The notes: generated from the letters alone by a model not told the origin. A stretch of 57,866 nt of DNA from an uncultured Anaeroplasmataceae bacterium (GCA_949840955.1 CATKXV010000011.1:1-57866), one strand, 5' to 3'. Shown: positions 1 to 9,279, counted from the stretch's first letter. Translations and numbers: made by a program.

Positions 1-1
1 G

Positions 2-670
2 ATTACCCCATTTCAATATGAAGAATATTTTGAGCCATATTTAAAGGAAGGCTTTTCTATATTGTATTTGGCCTTATCTAGTGGATTGTCCTCTACCTAT
101 AGCGCTGCATGTCTAGCAAGTGAAAGCCTAAAGGAGAAGTATCCTGAGCTTGATGTTTTTCCAATCGATTCCTTAGCAGCAACTGGAGGTATGGGTGTTT
201 TAATAGAAGAGGCTTTAAAAAATAGAGCCTCTGGCATGTCATTAGAGGATAATGTGCGTGCCATAGAAGCTTTAGTTCCTAAAATAAAGCATTGGTTTTT
301 AGTTCAGGATTTGAATTATTTAAAGCGTGGTGGAAGAGTATCCTCTACCACAGCCTTTGTTGGTTCTATGCTAAACATTAAGCCTATATTAAAGATAGAT
401 GAACAGGGAAAGCTGACGACGATTGCTAAAAAGCATGGAAATAAGGCAGCTGTACATGCGCTATTTGAGGATTTTGTGGCGAATATGGATGAAGCTCTAA
501 CCCAAACGGTTTATATTTGTGATGCCGATTGTAAGGAGCTAGCTCAAGCCTTATCTTTAGAGGTAAAGGAAAAATATCCACAGATTACCATAAAGCATAG
601 TACACTTTGCCCAATTATTGGGGCACACACAGGACCTGGAATGCTAGCTATTTGTCATTTAGGAAAATAA
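2..670 (+). CDS. DegV family fatty-acid-binding protein (5' partial)
   Basis: The frame is open from base 2, so the gene starts upstream of the window and only its last 222 residues are seen. DegV/FakB proteins bind a fatty acid and, in the FakA/FakB system, present it for phosphorylation before it enters phospholipid. The visible part has the family's SSGLSSTY loop, a glycine-rich GGMGVLIEEA helix, and the RGGRVSSTTAFVGSMLNIKP stretch typical of the DegV core. The end reads IIGAHTGPGMLAI, also typical of DegV. A perfect terminator hairpin follows. Which acyl chain is bound cannot be read from sequence. Confidence 0.9.
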   Translation: MTPFQYEEYFEPYLKEGFSILYLALSSGLSSTYSAACLASESLKEKYPELDVFPIDSLAATGGMGVLIEEALKNRASGMSLEDNVRAIEALVPKIKHWFLVQDLNYLKRGGRVSSTTAFVGSMLNIKPILKIDEQGKLTTIAKKHGNKAAVHALFEDFVANMDEALTQTVYICDADCKELAQALSLEVKEKYPQITIKHSTLCPIIGAHTGPGMLAICHLGK

Positions 671-680
671 GAAAAGAAGA

Positions 681-716
681 ATAGAAATCCAGATGGGCTT
701 GGATTTCTATTTTTTT
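681..716 (+). terminator. Rho-independent terminator of the DegV gene
   Basis: An 11-bp perfect stem pairs 681-691 with 700-710 around an 8-nt loop and is followed by a run of T. It lies 10 nt after the DegV stop codon. Confidence 0.9.
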
Positions 717-867
717 ATTTGCTTGCATGATTTTTTTAAATCAGGAATATACATAGGTATGGATTGACTCCTATCTCTTGGGTCTTTTTCGCTATAAAAT
801 AGGAAATCCCCTATATTTTACTCAAAAATTGTTATTTTTTGGTCTTTTTCTTAAAGACGTTCTATGA

Positions 868-873
868 TATAAT
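868..873 (+). promoter_or_regulatory. Probable -10 box of the hydrogenase operon
   Basis: TATAAT lies about 50 nt before the first hydrogenase gene. No good -35 box is seen 16-18 nt upstream, so an activator may be needed. The 10-mer GGTCTTTTTC occurs twice, exactly 60 bp apart, at 781 and 841 just upstream. This could be a regulator site or chance in AT-rich DNA. Confidence 0.45.
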
Positions 874-923
874 TATTTTGTATGTGAAAATATTTTTTAA
901 AAAATTAAAAGGATGTGTTGAAT

Positions 924-1418
924 TTGAAATTAAGACATGAAGCTGTAAAGCTGATTGAAAGCATATGTGATCGGTACAAGAACGAACCAACGCCACTTAT
1001 GCTTGTATTAAGTGACATTCAAAAGGAGTATGGCTATATTCCTTTAGAGGTTCAAGAGCTTGTTTCTGAGAAGCTAGGTATGCCTGTTTCTGAAATCTAT
1101 GGTGTTGTTACGTTCTATTCCTTTTTCTCTTTAACGCCAAAGGGAAAGTATGTAATCGGTGTATGCTTAGGAACGGCTTGTTATGTTAAGGGCGGTCAAA
1201 ATGTGTTGGATAAGTTTGCAACATTATTGGGCATTAAGTCTGGAGAAACGACTGAGGATGGATTATTTACATTGGATTCCTTAAGATGCATTGGAGCTTG
1301 TGGTATAGCCCCTGCCGTATCTATCAATGGGAAGGTGTATTCCAAGGTTACTGTAGATGAGGTTGCAAAAATTATTGATTCCTATAAGAAGGAGGCAGCT
1401 TTAAATGGAGCAAATTAA
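924..1418 (+). CDS. hydC: NuoE-like [2Fe-2S] subunit of NAD-linked [FeFe]-hydrogenase
   Basis: This thioredoxin-like [2Fe-2S] protein of the NuoE/HndA/HydC family passes electrons between the NADH-binding subunit and the hydrogenase subunit in the cytoplasm. The ligand cysteines sit in CLGTAC (about residues 81 and 86) and CIGACG (about 122 and 126), the family's C-x4-C...C-x3-C pattern. I chose TTG at 924 because the AAAAGGA ribosome site ends at 913, giving 10 nt of spacing. GTG at 915 and TTG at 918 are too close to it but remain possible. The gene overlaps the next by 14 nt, which suggests translational coupling. It is the first gene of a three-gene operon. Confidence 0.9.
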   Translation: MKLRHEAVKLIESICDRYKNEPTPLMLVLSDIQKEYGYIPLEVQELVSEKLGMPVSEIYGVVTFYSFFSLTPKGKYVIGVCLGTACYVKGGQNVLDKFATLLGIKSGETTEDGLFTLDSLRCIGACGIAPAVSINGKVYSKVTVDEVAKIIDSYKKEAALNGAN

Positions 1419-3273
1419 ATCAACAGAGCAATTACAGGAGCACATTTCACATTGTGCTGAATGCTTAAATAAAAAATTAAATTCTAAGGGAAAACGTTCT
1501 GTATTGATTTGTGGAGGTACAGGATGCTTAGCCAATGAATCTAAAGAAATTCTAGAAAAAATTCGAGAAGAAATTAAGGCAAATGGACTTGAGGATACGG
1601 TAGAGGTAAATCAGGTAGGCTGCTTTGGCTTCTGTTCTCAGGGACCTTTTGTTAAGATTATGCCTGAGGATACCCTTTATCGTACAGTTACGGTTTCTGA
1701 TGTAGATAAAATAGTAAAGGAAGATCTTTTAGGCCATAAAATCGTTGAGGATTTATTATATGTTGATCCTCAGACACAAAAGAAGGTTGTGAAACAGGAT
1801 GAGATTAATTTCTATAAGAAGCAAAAGCGTATTGCTTTACATGGATGTTCTGTTATAGACCCTGAAAACATCGAAGAAGCCTTAGGCTATGATGGATTTA
1901 AGGGAATGCTAAAGGCCTTATCTATGAAGCCTCAGGAGGTTATTGATGAGGTGTTAGCGGCAGGCTTACGTGGTAGAGGTGGTGCAGGCTTCCCTACAGG
2001 TAAGAAATGGCAATTTGCTCATGATGTTACAAGTGATATAAAATATGTAGTTTGTAATGGCGATGAGGGAGATCCAGGTGCATTTATGGATCGTTCCATT
2101 CTAGAAGGAAATCCTTTAGCTGTAATTGAGGGTATGATGATTGCAGGCTATGCTATTGGAGCATCTCAGGGCTATTTCTATGTTCGTGCAGAATATCCAG
2201 TAGCCATTTCTCGTTTAAAAATTGCGATTGAACAGGCAGAACAGCTTGGACTTTTAGGAGATAATATCCTAGGAACAGGCTTTAATTTCCATATTGGTAT
2301 CCGTTTGGGTGCTGGTGCGTTTGTATGTGGTGAGGAAACAGCCTTATTGAATTCTATTGAGGGAGAACGTGGTAATCCACGGCCAAGACCACCATTCCCA
2401 GCTGTAAAGGGCTTATGGGGAAAGCCTACGATTATTAATAATGTTGAAACGCTTGCTTGTGTTCCTTATATCCTACGTGAAGGATCAAAGGTGTTCAGCG
2501 CTATTGGAACGGATGGCTCCAAGGGAACTAAGGTATTTGCCTTAGGTGGTAAAGTCAACAATGTAGGCTTAGTTGAGGTTCCTATGGGAACTACGCTTCG
2601 TGAGCTGATTTATGATATTGGTGGAGGAATCCCTAATGGAAAAGCCTTTAAGGCAATTCAAACGGGCGGTCCATCTGGTGGATGCTTAACGAAGGATGAT
2701 CTAGATACTCCAATTGATTATGATAACCTTGTAGCTGCGGGCTCTATGATGGGTTCTGGTGGAGCTATTGTTATGGATGAAGACAACTGTATGGTTGATG
2801 TTGCTAAATTCTATATGGAATTTATTTGTGATGAATCCTGTGGTAAATGTACACAATGCCGAATTGGTACAAAGCGTTTATTAGAATTTTTGAATAAGAT
2901 TACAGAGGGTCAAGGAGAGGTAGAGGACATTGATAAGCTAGAAAGCCTTTCTAGTACGATCAAGGTTGGAGCACTTTGTGGTTTAGGTAAAACTGCTGCC
3001 AACCCTGTACTTTCTACTCTATTAAAATTTAAAGAGGAATATATGGCTCATATCGTAGATAAGAGATGTCCAGCAGGTGTATGTAAGAGTTTGATCGATT
3101 ACCATATTAATCCTGAAAGATGTAAGAAATGCTCTATGTGTGCTCGTGTTTGTCCAACCAATGCCATTTCAGGTGTTCCAGGAAAAGAGCCATATGTAAT
3201 CAATATCAATAAATGTATCAAGTGTGGTACATGTATTGCAACATGTAAGTTTAATGCAATTTATAAGGGCTAG
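1405..3273 (+). CDS. hydB: NuoF-like NADH/FMN-binding subunit of the hydrogenase
   Basis: This 622-residue flavoprotein (HydB/HndC/NuoF family) oxidises or reduces NAD(H) and holds FMN. In order it has: an N-terminal thioredoxin-like [2Fe-2S] domain (CGGTGC near residue 37 and VGCFGFC near 74); the NADH/FMN fold with GRGGAGFPTGKKW near residue 190; the NuoF [4Fe-4S] motif CGKCTQC near residue 480; and a C-terminal ferredoxin with two [4Fe-4S] motifs (CKKCSMCARVC, CIKCGTCIATC). The fused ferredoxin is usual for bifurcating hydrogenases and not for complex I NuoF. The start ATG lies inside hydC and the hydA start follows the stop by 11 nt. Whether this complex truly bifurcates with ferredoxin is inferred from family. 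Confidence 0.93.
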   Translation: MEQIKSTEQLQEHISHCAECLNKKLNSKGKRSVLICGGTGCLANESKEILEKIREEIKANGLEDTVEVNQVGCFGFCSQGPFVKIMPEDTLYRTVTVSDVDKIVKEDLLGHKIVEDLLYVDPQTQKKVVKQDEINFYKKQKRIALHGCSVIDPENIEEALGYDGFKGMLKALSMKPQEVIDEVLAAGLRGRGGAGFPTGKKWQFAHDVTSDIKYVVCNGDEGDPGAFMDRSILEGNPLAVIEGMMIAGYAIGASQGYFYVRAEYPVAISRLKIAIEQAEQLGLLGDNILGTGFNFHIGIRLGAGAFVCGEETALLNSIEGERGNPRPRPPFPAVKGLWGKPTIINNVETLACVPYILREGSKVFSAIGTDGSKGTKVFALGGKVNNVGLVEVPMGTTLRELIYDIGGGIPNGKAFKAIQTGGPSGGCLTKDDLDTPIDYDNLVAAGSMMGSGGAIVMDEDNCMVDVAKFYMEFICDESCGKCTQCRIGTKRLLEFLNKITEGQGEVEDIDKLESLSSTIKVGALCGLGKTAANPVLSTLLKFKEEYMAHIVDKRCPAGVCKSLIDYHINPERCKKCSMCARVCPTNAISGVPGKEPYVININKCIKCGTCIATCKFNAIYKG

Positions 3274-3284
3274 GAGGAAGGATT

Positions 3285-5060
3285 ATGGCATTAGTTAATA
3301 TAAAAATTGAAGGCTTCCCATATTTGGTTGATGAGTCCTTAACGGTTTTACAGGCTTGTCGTAAATGTGGATATAATATTCCTTCTTTATGTTCATTTAA
3401 AAATGGAAAATGCTCTGTAGCAAGCTGTAGAGTTTGCTTAGTAAGAGTAGATGGCGTTCGTGATTTGGTTGCCTCCTGTGTGTATCCTGTTCGGGATGGT
3501 ATGAGCATTCATATTTCAGATCCTGATGCAGTAATCGCTAGAAGAACCAGTGTAGAGTTATTATTATCTAACCATAATCGTAGCTGTCAGGAATGCTATA
3601 AAAATGGAGATTGTGAGCTTTTAGAGGTTGCCCATTTGGTTATGGCAAGACCTCATTTCTATGGGGGAAGCCAAACTCCAGCAACCTATGATAAGGTAGC
3701 TCCATCGATTGTTCGCGATACATCCAAATGTATTTTATGTGGTAGATGTATCGAGGCTTGTAAGGAAGCACATGGTATTGGTATTTTAGGCTTTGAAAAT
3801 CGTGGCTTTAATACCATTGTTGGACCTGCTGGAAACAGAAGCTTTGCAGATTCTCCATGCTTACAGTGTGGTCAATGTGTCAATGTTTGTCCAACAAGTG
3901 CTTTAATGGAGCATAGCCAAATTGATCGCTTAGATGAGGCTTTAAAATCAGGGAAGAAGGTTATTGTCCAGGTAGCTCCTGCCGTTCGTGCAGCAATAGG
4001 AGAGGAATTTGGATTACCTATAGGTACACCATGTACTGGAAAAATGGTAGCAGCCCTTCATCGTTTAGGCTTCTACCGTGTATTTGATACGAACTTTGGT
4101 GCTGATTTGACTATAATGGAGGAAGCAAGTGAGCTTTTAGAGCGTTTGACAAAGAATACAGGTCCAATTCCAATGATTACCTCCTGTTCTCCAGGCTGGA
4201 TCAATTATTGTGAGTATTTCTATCCAGAATTAATTCCAAATTTATCTACCTCTAAATCTCCTCAGGCAATGCTAGGTGCGATTATTAAATCCTATTATGC
4301 AGAGAAAAATCATATCGATCCAAAGGATATCTTTGTTGTATCCATTATGCCTTGTACTGCAAAGAAATATGAGGTTGAGCGTCCAGCGCTACAAAATGGA
4401 GATTTACCAAATGTGGATATTTCTATTACAACCCGTGAGCTTGCAAGATTAATCAGGAGAAATGGTATTGACTGGAAGAAGCTTCCTGATGAAGAATTCG
4501 ACCATGATTTAATTGGTGATTATACCGGTGCTGGCGTTATCTTTGGTGTTACTGGAGGAGTTATGGAGGCTGCCATTCGTACAGCATATCATACCCTTAC
4601 AGGAGAAGAAATGGAGCCTGTCGTTCTTACTCCATGCCGTGGACTTGAGGGTGTTAAGGAAGCTACTGTTAAGATCAATGGTACTGTACTAAACATCGCA
4701 ATGGCATCTGGAATGAAGCATGCTAAGCCTCTTTTAGAGGATATTAAAAATGGAAAATCCAAATATCAATTCATTGAAATCATGTGTTGTCCAGGAGGCT
4801 GTATCAATGGTGGTGGACAGCCATTTGTGAAGCAGGTATTCTTACCAAATGAAGAGGATGAAATCCTAGACACCTATATTGAAAAGCGTGCTAAGGTATT
4901 ATATCATGAGGATGAAAATCGACCTCTTCGTAGAAGTCACTTAAATCCTCAAATCCAAAAGCTTTATGAGGATTTCTTAGGCAAGCCATTATCCCATAAG
5001 GCAGAGGAATTATTACATACATCCTATAATGCAAATAGAGAAAAATATCCTACAAAATAG
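3285..5060 (+). CDS. hydA: [FeFe]-hydrogenase catalytic subunit
   Basis: This 591-residue group A [FeFe]-hydrogenase makes or uses H2 at the H-cluster. In order it has: an N-terminal plant-type [2Fe-2S] domain (CGYNIPSLC, CSVASCRVC); the H-x3-C-x2-C-x5-C site of NuoG type (HNRSCQECYKNGDC); two [4Fe-4S] motifs (CILCGRCIEAC, CLQCGQCVNVC); then the H-cluster loops L1 TSCSPGW (residues 299-305), L2 MPCTAKKYE and L3 EIMCCPGGCINGGGQP. The small-subunit domain is fused at the C terminus. L1 has Ser302 where the commonest consensus TSCCPxW has the second cysteine. Other residues look intact. It is the last gene of the operon and is followed by a strong terminator. Maturases HydE/F/G are not in the window. 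Confidence 0.95.
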   Translation: MALVNIKIEGFPYLVDESLTVLQACRKCGYNIPSLCSFKNGKCSVASCRVCLVRVDGVRDLVASCVYPVRDGMSIHISDPDAVIARRTSVELLLSNHNRSCQECYKNGDCELLEVAHLVMARPHFYGGSQTPATYDKVAPSIVRDTSKCILCGRCIEACKEAHGIGILGFENRGFNTIVGPAGNRSFADSPCLQCGQCVNVCPTSALMEHSQIDRLDEALKSGKKVIVQVAPAVRAAIGEEFGLPIGTPCTGKMVAALHRLGFYRVFDTNFGADLTIMEEASELLERLTKNTGPIPMITSCSPGWINYCEYFYPELIPNLSTSKSPQAMLGAIIKSYYAEKNHIDPKDIFVVSIMPCTAKKYEVERPALQNGDLPNVDISITTRELARLIRRNGIDWKKLPDEEFDHDLIGDYTGAGVIFGVTGGVMEAAIRTAYHTLTGEEMEPVVLTPCRGLEGVKEATVKINGTVLNIAMASGMKHAKPLLEDIKNGKSKYQFIEIMCCPGGCINGGGQPFVKQVFLPNEEDEILDTYIEKRAKVLYHEDENRPLRRSHLNPQIQKLYEDFLGKPLSHKAEELLHTSYNANREKYPTK

Positions 5061-5067
5061 GGTTCTT

Positions 5068-5095
5068 AGGACTGGAAATCCAGTCCTTTTTTCTA
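5068..5095 (+). terminator. Terminator of the hydrogenase operon
   Basis: An 8-bp stem, AGGACTGG at 5068-5075 with CCAGTCCT at 5080-5087, is followed by TTTTTT. It lies 8 nt after the hydA stop. Confidence 0.9.
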
Positions 5096-5139
5096 TTTTT
5101 TTCAAAAAAAATGATTTTTTTGTATGCGTTTTCACTTTT

Positions 5140-5168
5140 TTGACAAAAAACTATTGCAAATTTATAAA
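5140..5168 (+). promoter_or_regulatory. Sigma-A-type promoter of the glucan-binding lipoprotein gene
   Basis: TTGACA at 5140-5145 and TATAAA at 5163-5168 are separated by exactly 17 nt. The likely start point is just upstream of the palindromic operator at 5194-5213. Confidence 0.8.
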
Positions 5169-5193
5169 TTAAGGTTTATAATCAAATTAGAAA

Positions 5194-5213
5194 TTGCTTA
5201 AGCCCTTAAGCAA
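5194..5213 (+). promoter_or_regulatory. 20-bp palindromic operator, LacI-type
   Basis: TTGCTTAAGCCCTTAAGCAA is a perfect inverted repeat of 9-bp arms around CC. It lies about 25 nt downstream of the -10 box, where a bound repressor would block transcription. The LacI-family gene at 6721-7515 is the obvious candidate to bind it. I did not find a second full copy in the short 7516-7569 gap before the transport operon. Confidence 0.7.
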
Positions 5214-5237
5214 ACGAAAACGTAGGAGGTTTTTAAA

Positions 5238-6689
5238 ATGAAAAAAGGGAAAATTTTACTTTCATTTGGTTTAGTATTGGGAACACTTGGTTTGTTTTTA
5301 ACCCTAGCAGCCTGTGGACCTAAGGAAGAAGATAAGCCAGTGGATGAAACTGTAACTGTAACCTATAAAAATGGAGATACAGTTTTAAAGGAGGATAGTG
5401 TAAAGAAGGGAGTAACGATAACAGCCTGGGATCCTAAAAGTACAGTATCTGATGAATTTTTTGGTTGGTTTGCTGAGCCAACTCTAACTCATGAATTTGA
5501 TTTTACAAAGGCTGTCAGTGAAAATACAACCATTTTTGGTTCATTTGTTGGATATCAAAAGGATGAAAGAAAGTGGGCTATTGCTGGTTCTGGAACCTCA
5601 TCTATTCTAGCATCCTCTAACTGGGGCAAGGTATATAATCCAGAGCATTATATGACAAATGCATCTACAGCAACAAAAAACATCTTTAAAATGACGGTGA
5701 ATCTATTTGCAGGAGATCAATTCCAATTTACAGATCCAGTCATTACAGAGGATAGTGTTTCCTGGGGACATCAAAGAGGAGCGAAATACATCGCTGAACC
5801 AACAAAAAATGATGTGGAATACTTTTCTGTAGGAGGCTCTCTAGGTGGAGATAATTCTACAGCAAATATTACTGTAGCGAAGGATGGAAAATATGAATTT
5901 GTTTTGACAACCTATCCAAAGGGAGATTTCCAAAAGGATGGGACAACCAATTTATATGACAATAGAAGCTATTATGATAAAATTACCTATACCTGGTTAG
6001 GTGAATGTGAAGAGGTTCGTGCTGAGGTAGAAACAATTTTCTACATGAAGGGGGCTTTAATCACTGGCTGGGGAGATTATGTAAATGACTTCACTGCCTT
6101 GAAAAATGATAACGGAAAGGCAACTCTAGCAAATGTTTATTTAGTAAAAGAGGATGAATTTATGTTTGCAAGCAAAAATAAGGATGTTGCGACAGGAACT
6201 TTATCTGATGGAAATAGCTATATTAGAGGTGCTAATTTAACTGAGGCAAGTAAGGCATTGGTTACAGGTACAGCCAATATGAAGGTTGTAGAGGATGGAT
6301 ATTATACGTTTGTTTATGATATAGAAAAAGAAGAATTATCCGTTACAAAGGTAGAATATACACCTAAGGCAGGGGCTTATTATATCGACGGTTCCTTCAT
6401 TGAATGGCAGGGTGTGAATGATGACAAATATCTTCTAACTCAAGATGCTGAAAATCCTCATCTATACACCTTTGGTAAAATAACCCTAGCTGAAAATGAT
6501 GAAATCGGCATTCAATATTATAATAAGGCTTTGAATCAATATAATGGTTTCTTTTCAGCGAAGAATATGGTAAGCAATGCAAATTTCGATTTGACCTCAG
6601 GTGCAAATGCCAAGGCAAAGGTAGCAGGTACATATACTGTCACATTTAATAGTTATAGTCATTTACTTACTTTAACACCTGCTGAATAA
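5238..6689 (+). CDS. Surface lipoprotein, putative alpha-glucan (starch) binding
   Basis: This 483-residue protein has a lipoprotein signal (MKKGKILLSFG..., lipobox LAAC with the lipidated Cys near residue 26). It should be anchored to the outer face of the membrane. After the linker comes a short repeat of the Listeria-Bacteroides/InlB type (FFGWFAEPTLTHEFDF, IFGSFVGYQ). Three beta-rich modules follow with similar phrasing (FYMKGALITGWGDYVNDF, YYIDGSFIEWQGVNDDKY). Their YIDG...W/ITGW...L patterns resemble SusE/SusF-type starch-binding modules. Family assignment is weak. The function is suggested mostly by the neighbouring maltodextrin genes and by the operator in front of it. It has its own promoter and shares a bidirectional terminator with lacI. 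Confidence 0.65.
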   Translation: MKKGKILLSFGLVLGTLGLFLTLAACGPKEEDKPVDETVTVTYKNGDTVLKEDSVKKGVTITAWDPKSTVSDEFFGWFAEPTLTHEFDFTKAVSENTTIFGSFVGYQKDERKWAIAGSGTSSILASSNWGKVYNPEHYMTNASTATKNIFKMTVNLFAGDQFQFTDPVITEDSVSWGHQRGAKYIAEPTKNDVEYFSVGGSLGGDNSTANITVAKDGKYEFVLTTYPKGDFQKDGTTNLYDNRSYYDKITYTWLGECEEVRAEVETIFYMKGALITGWGDYVNDFTALKNDNGKATLANVYLVKEDEFMFASKNKDVATGTLSDGNSYIRGANLTEASKALVTGTANMKVVEDGYYTFVYDIEKEELSVTKVEYTPKAGAYYIDGSFIEWQGVNDDKYLLTQDAENPHLYTFGKITLAENDEIGIQYYNKALNQYNGFFSAKNMVSNANFDLTSGANAKAKVAGTYTVTFNSYSHLLTLTPAE

Positions 6690-6698
6690 AAAAAGAAG

Positions 6699-6732
6699 GC
6701 TAGGTGCAAACCATACGCACCTAGCTTTTTAC
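6699..6732. terminator. Bidirectional terminator between lipoprotein and lacI
   Basis: A 9-bp stem pairs 6699-6707 with 6717-6725. It has T-rich sequence on the right (plus strand) and A-rich sequence on the left (minus strand). The lacI stop codon lies inside the right arm. Confidence 0.85.
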
Positions 6733-7515
6733 TCTTATTTGATGATTTTTATCTTCATTTCTAGCAATAGAGTCCTGAATTGCCTCTAGAATAGCTTCAT
6801 ACTTTTCCTTTGGATTTAGGGAATGATACTCAATATCCAGCTGAAAGCATTTCAGATATTTCTGAATCTCAATATTAAAGGTAATCATTCTTTTGCCTGA
6901 ATGCTTTAAAATACTTTGCTTTAAGTCTGTAAAGGATTCTACAAATTCGATATGAGCCTTAGCCTTCAGCTCTTCATTGATTTCAGTATCATCATAGGGT
7001 GTAGAAATATATACAGTAGAAGCATCTGAAATCAATTCATCAAATGAGTTTACGATTTCATAAAAAAGGTCATCGTGTAGCATTGTATCAATTGCTATTA
7101 CAGGTACATAGTTCTTATTCGATAGCTCCTTAAATGCCTTTTTTGAAATTCTATATGTGATAACGGCATCTACAAATTCAAATTTTTGGATCTGATCCGT
7201 AGGAGCAATAATAACATTGAATTGATTTTCCTTTAAAAAGAAAGACAATTCATTGATAAAATTTAAGGTATCTGATTTAGCTAATGAAAAATCAGAGCAT
7301 GCATAAAAAAACATAATGTTATGCACCTCTCCCTTTGCTAGAGCTTTGGCATAGGGATTAATACGATATTGAAATAAATTGGCCATTTGTAGAATTTTCT
7401 GCTTCGTTTCTTCACTGATTCTTTGATCCTCTCGACCATTGAGAACATAAGAAACCGTTGCAGGACTACAGCCACAGACCTTGGCTAGTTCGGATAATGT
7501 TGTTATTTTTTTCAT
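6721..7515 (-). CDS. LacI/GalR-family transcription regulator
   Basis: The N-terminal HTH is classic LacI: LSELAKVCGCSPATVSYVLNG (about residues 7-27) with a hinge ending NPYAKALAKG. The effector domain is short, 264 residues in total against about 330 for the family. It reads poorly as a periplasmic-binding fold beyond the first half, so ligand binding may be altered. The gene is divergent from the glucan transport operon (54 bp between starts) and convergent with the lipoprotein gene, so it probably represses both in the absence of maltodextrin. The 20-bp palindrome at 5194 fits as its site. The sugar specificity is inference. Confidence 0.85.
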   Translation of the reverse strand: MKKITTLSELAKVCGCSPATVSYVLNGREDQRISEETKQKILQMANLFQYRINPYAKALAKGEVHNIMFFYACSDFSLAKSDTLNFINELSFFLKENQFNVIIAPTDQIQKFEFVDAVITYRISKKAFKELSNKNYVPVIAIDTMLHDDLFYEIVNSFDELISDASTVYISTPYDDTEINEELKAKAHIEFVESFTDLKQSILKHSGKRMITFNIEIQKYLKCFQLDIEYHSLNPKEKYEAILEAIQDSIARNEDKNHQIRVKS

Positions 7516-7569
7516 AATACCTTAATTATAGTAAAAATACAACAAAAAATCAAGTAAGGAAGTGATAGA

Positions 7570-9279
7570 TTGGAAAAATCAGCTTTAATCCATAAAAGTG
7601 ATTCTATATACTCTTTTCCTTTAAATGAAAATGAAATAGAGCTTAGGCTTTTAACGAAAAAGGATGATGACATTTTAAAGGTTGAACTGATGTATAATGA
7701 TAAATATAAATTTCATGAGAAGGTATATTTAAAGGAAATCTATAAAAAATATAGCGATGCAGTATATGACTATTATATAGAAATAGTAAAATTAAAGGAT
7801 TTGCGATTCGCCTATGTCTTTAAGATAACCACCCAAGATTATAAGGAATATTATTTTAGTGAATCGGGAATAACCACCCAATATGATATAACAAAGGGAT
7901 TTTATGACTTTTTTCAGGTATCCTATATAAATGAATTGGATTTAGTTCAAAAATCAAGCTTGATACAAAATCGAGTTTTCTATCAAATTTTTGTGGACCG
8001 GTTTTATAAATCAGAGGACAATAAAAATTCAAGGATCAATATTCCTTGGGGGGCACCAGTTACCCAGCATTCTTTAGCTGGAGGAAATTTAAAGGGAATC
8101 TGTCAAAAAATAAATTACCTTAAGGATTTAGGGATTGATGCACTATATCTTACTCCTATTTTTGAGTCTGATTCTAATCATAAATATAACATTAAGGATT
8201 ATTTTACGATTGCTAAGGATTTCGGAAATGAAGAGGATCTAAAGGCTTTAGTAGAAGAGGCTCATCGAAATCAAATGATCATAGTATTGGACGGGGTATT
8301 CAACCATATTTCTAAGGATAATGAATTGTTTTTAGATGTTATGGAGAAGGGAAGAGCTTCTACATATTTTCACTGGTTCTTTATTCATGGAGATGATTTA
8401 GATCTGAAATCGAACAACTATGAGCGCTTTGCAGATGACCTAGGGATGCCAAGGCTCAATCTAAATCATCCTGAGGTTGAGGCATATATCATTCAAGTCT
8501 GCTTGCATTATGTAGAAGAATATGATATTGATGGCTTACGGTTAGATGTTTCTGATGAAATCCCTCATCGCTTTTGGATTCGCTTAAAAGAGAAGATTTT
8601 ACAAAGGAAGAAGGATTTTATATTCATTGGAGAAAACTGGCATAATGCTCACAGCTTTTTAAATAGTGGATATGAATTTGATTCTATTATGAACTATTCT
8701 ATAACCAAAGAGGTTTTAAATTATGTTGCTTGGGGCAACTATACAGCATTCGAATTTAAAAATCATATCATCTCCAATTTGATGAGATATAAATCCAATG
8801 TGAATTATAATATGTTCAATTTACTTTCATCTCATGATGTACATCGCTTTTATACAGAGTGTAAAAAGGATGAGGATTTATTTCTTTTAGGATACGCTTT
8901 TATCTTTATGCATATTGGAGTCCCATGTATCTATTATGGGGATGAAATCGGATTAGAAGGAAACTATGACCCAGATAATAGACGCTGTTTTCTTTGGGAG
9001 GAGGAGCAGTGGAATAAAAGAATCCATAAAAAAATAAAGGGCTTAATTTCAATTCATAAAAAATATAGGATCAATGAAATGGAGTATTCCATTGATGTCA
9101 TCCATGAAATGATTTGTTTAACTCGGCAAAAGATGGGTAGAGTTTTAAAGCTATATATGAATTTAAGTGAAAAATCTCATTTTATAAAGGAAACAGAGAT
9201 TGTATTAGAAAATCAATATAAGGATAATATTTTATATCCAAAAGGATTTGTAATTATAAGAGAGGAGAAGAACTCATGA
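7570..9279 (+). CDS. GH13 intracellular maltodextrin hydrolase (neopullulanase/cyclomaltodextrinase type)
   Basis: This 569-residue glycoside hydrolase family 13 enzyme has no signal peptide and so acts on imported maltodextrins. The N-terminal 130 residues form the extra beta domain of the neopullulanase group. The TIM barrel then shows region I (DGVFNHIS), region II GLRLDVSDE with nucleophile Asp326, region III FIGENW with acid/base Glu355, and region IV SSHDVHRF with Asp423. The signature MPRLN matches the MPKLN fifth region of GH13_20 enzymes. TTG at 7570 is chosen because AAGGAAGTG ends 5 nt upstream. It is the first gene of the transport operon and overlaps the next gene by 4 nt (ATGA). 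Confidence 0.9.
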   Translation: MEKSALIHKSDSIYSFPLNENEIELRLLTKKDDDILKVELMYNDKYKFHEKVYLKEIYKKYSDAVYDYYIEIVKLKDLRFAYVFKITTQDYKEYYFSESGITTQYDITKGFYDFFQVSYINELDLVQKSSLIQNRVFYQIFVDRFYKSEDNKNSRINIPWGAPVTQHSLAGGNLKGICQKINYLKDLGIDALYLTPIFESDSNHKYNIKDYFTIAKDFGNEEDLKALVEEAHRNQMIIVLDGVFNHISKDNELFLDVMEKGRASTYFHWFFIHGDDLDLKSNNYERFADDLGMPRLNLNHPEVEAYIIQVCLHYVEEYDIDGLRLDVSDEIPHRFWIRLKEKILQRKKDFIFIGENWHNAHSFLNSGYEFDSIMNYSITKEVLNYVAWGNYTAFEFKNHIISNLMRYKSNVNYNMFNLLSSHDVHRFYTECKKDEDLFLLGYAFIFMHIGVPCIYYGDEIGLEGNYDPDNRRCFLWEEEQWNKRIHKKIKGLISIHKKYRINEMEYSIDVIHEMICLTRQKMGRVLKLYMNLSEKSHFIKETEIVLENQYKDNILYPKGFVIIREEKNS

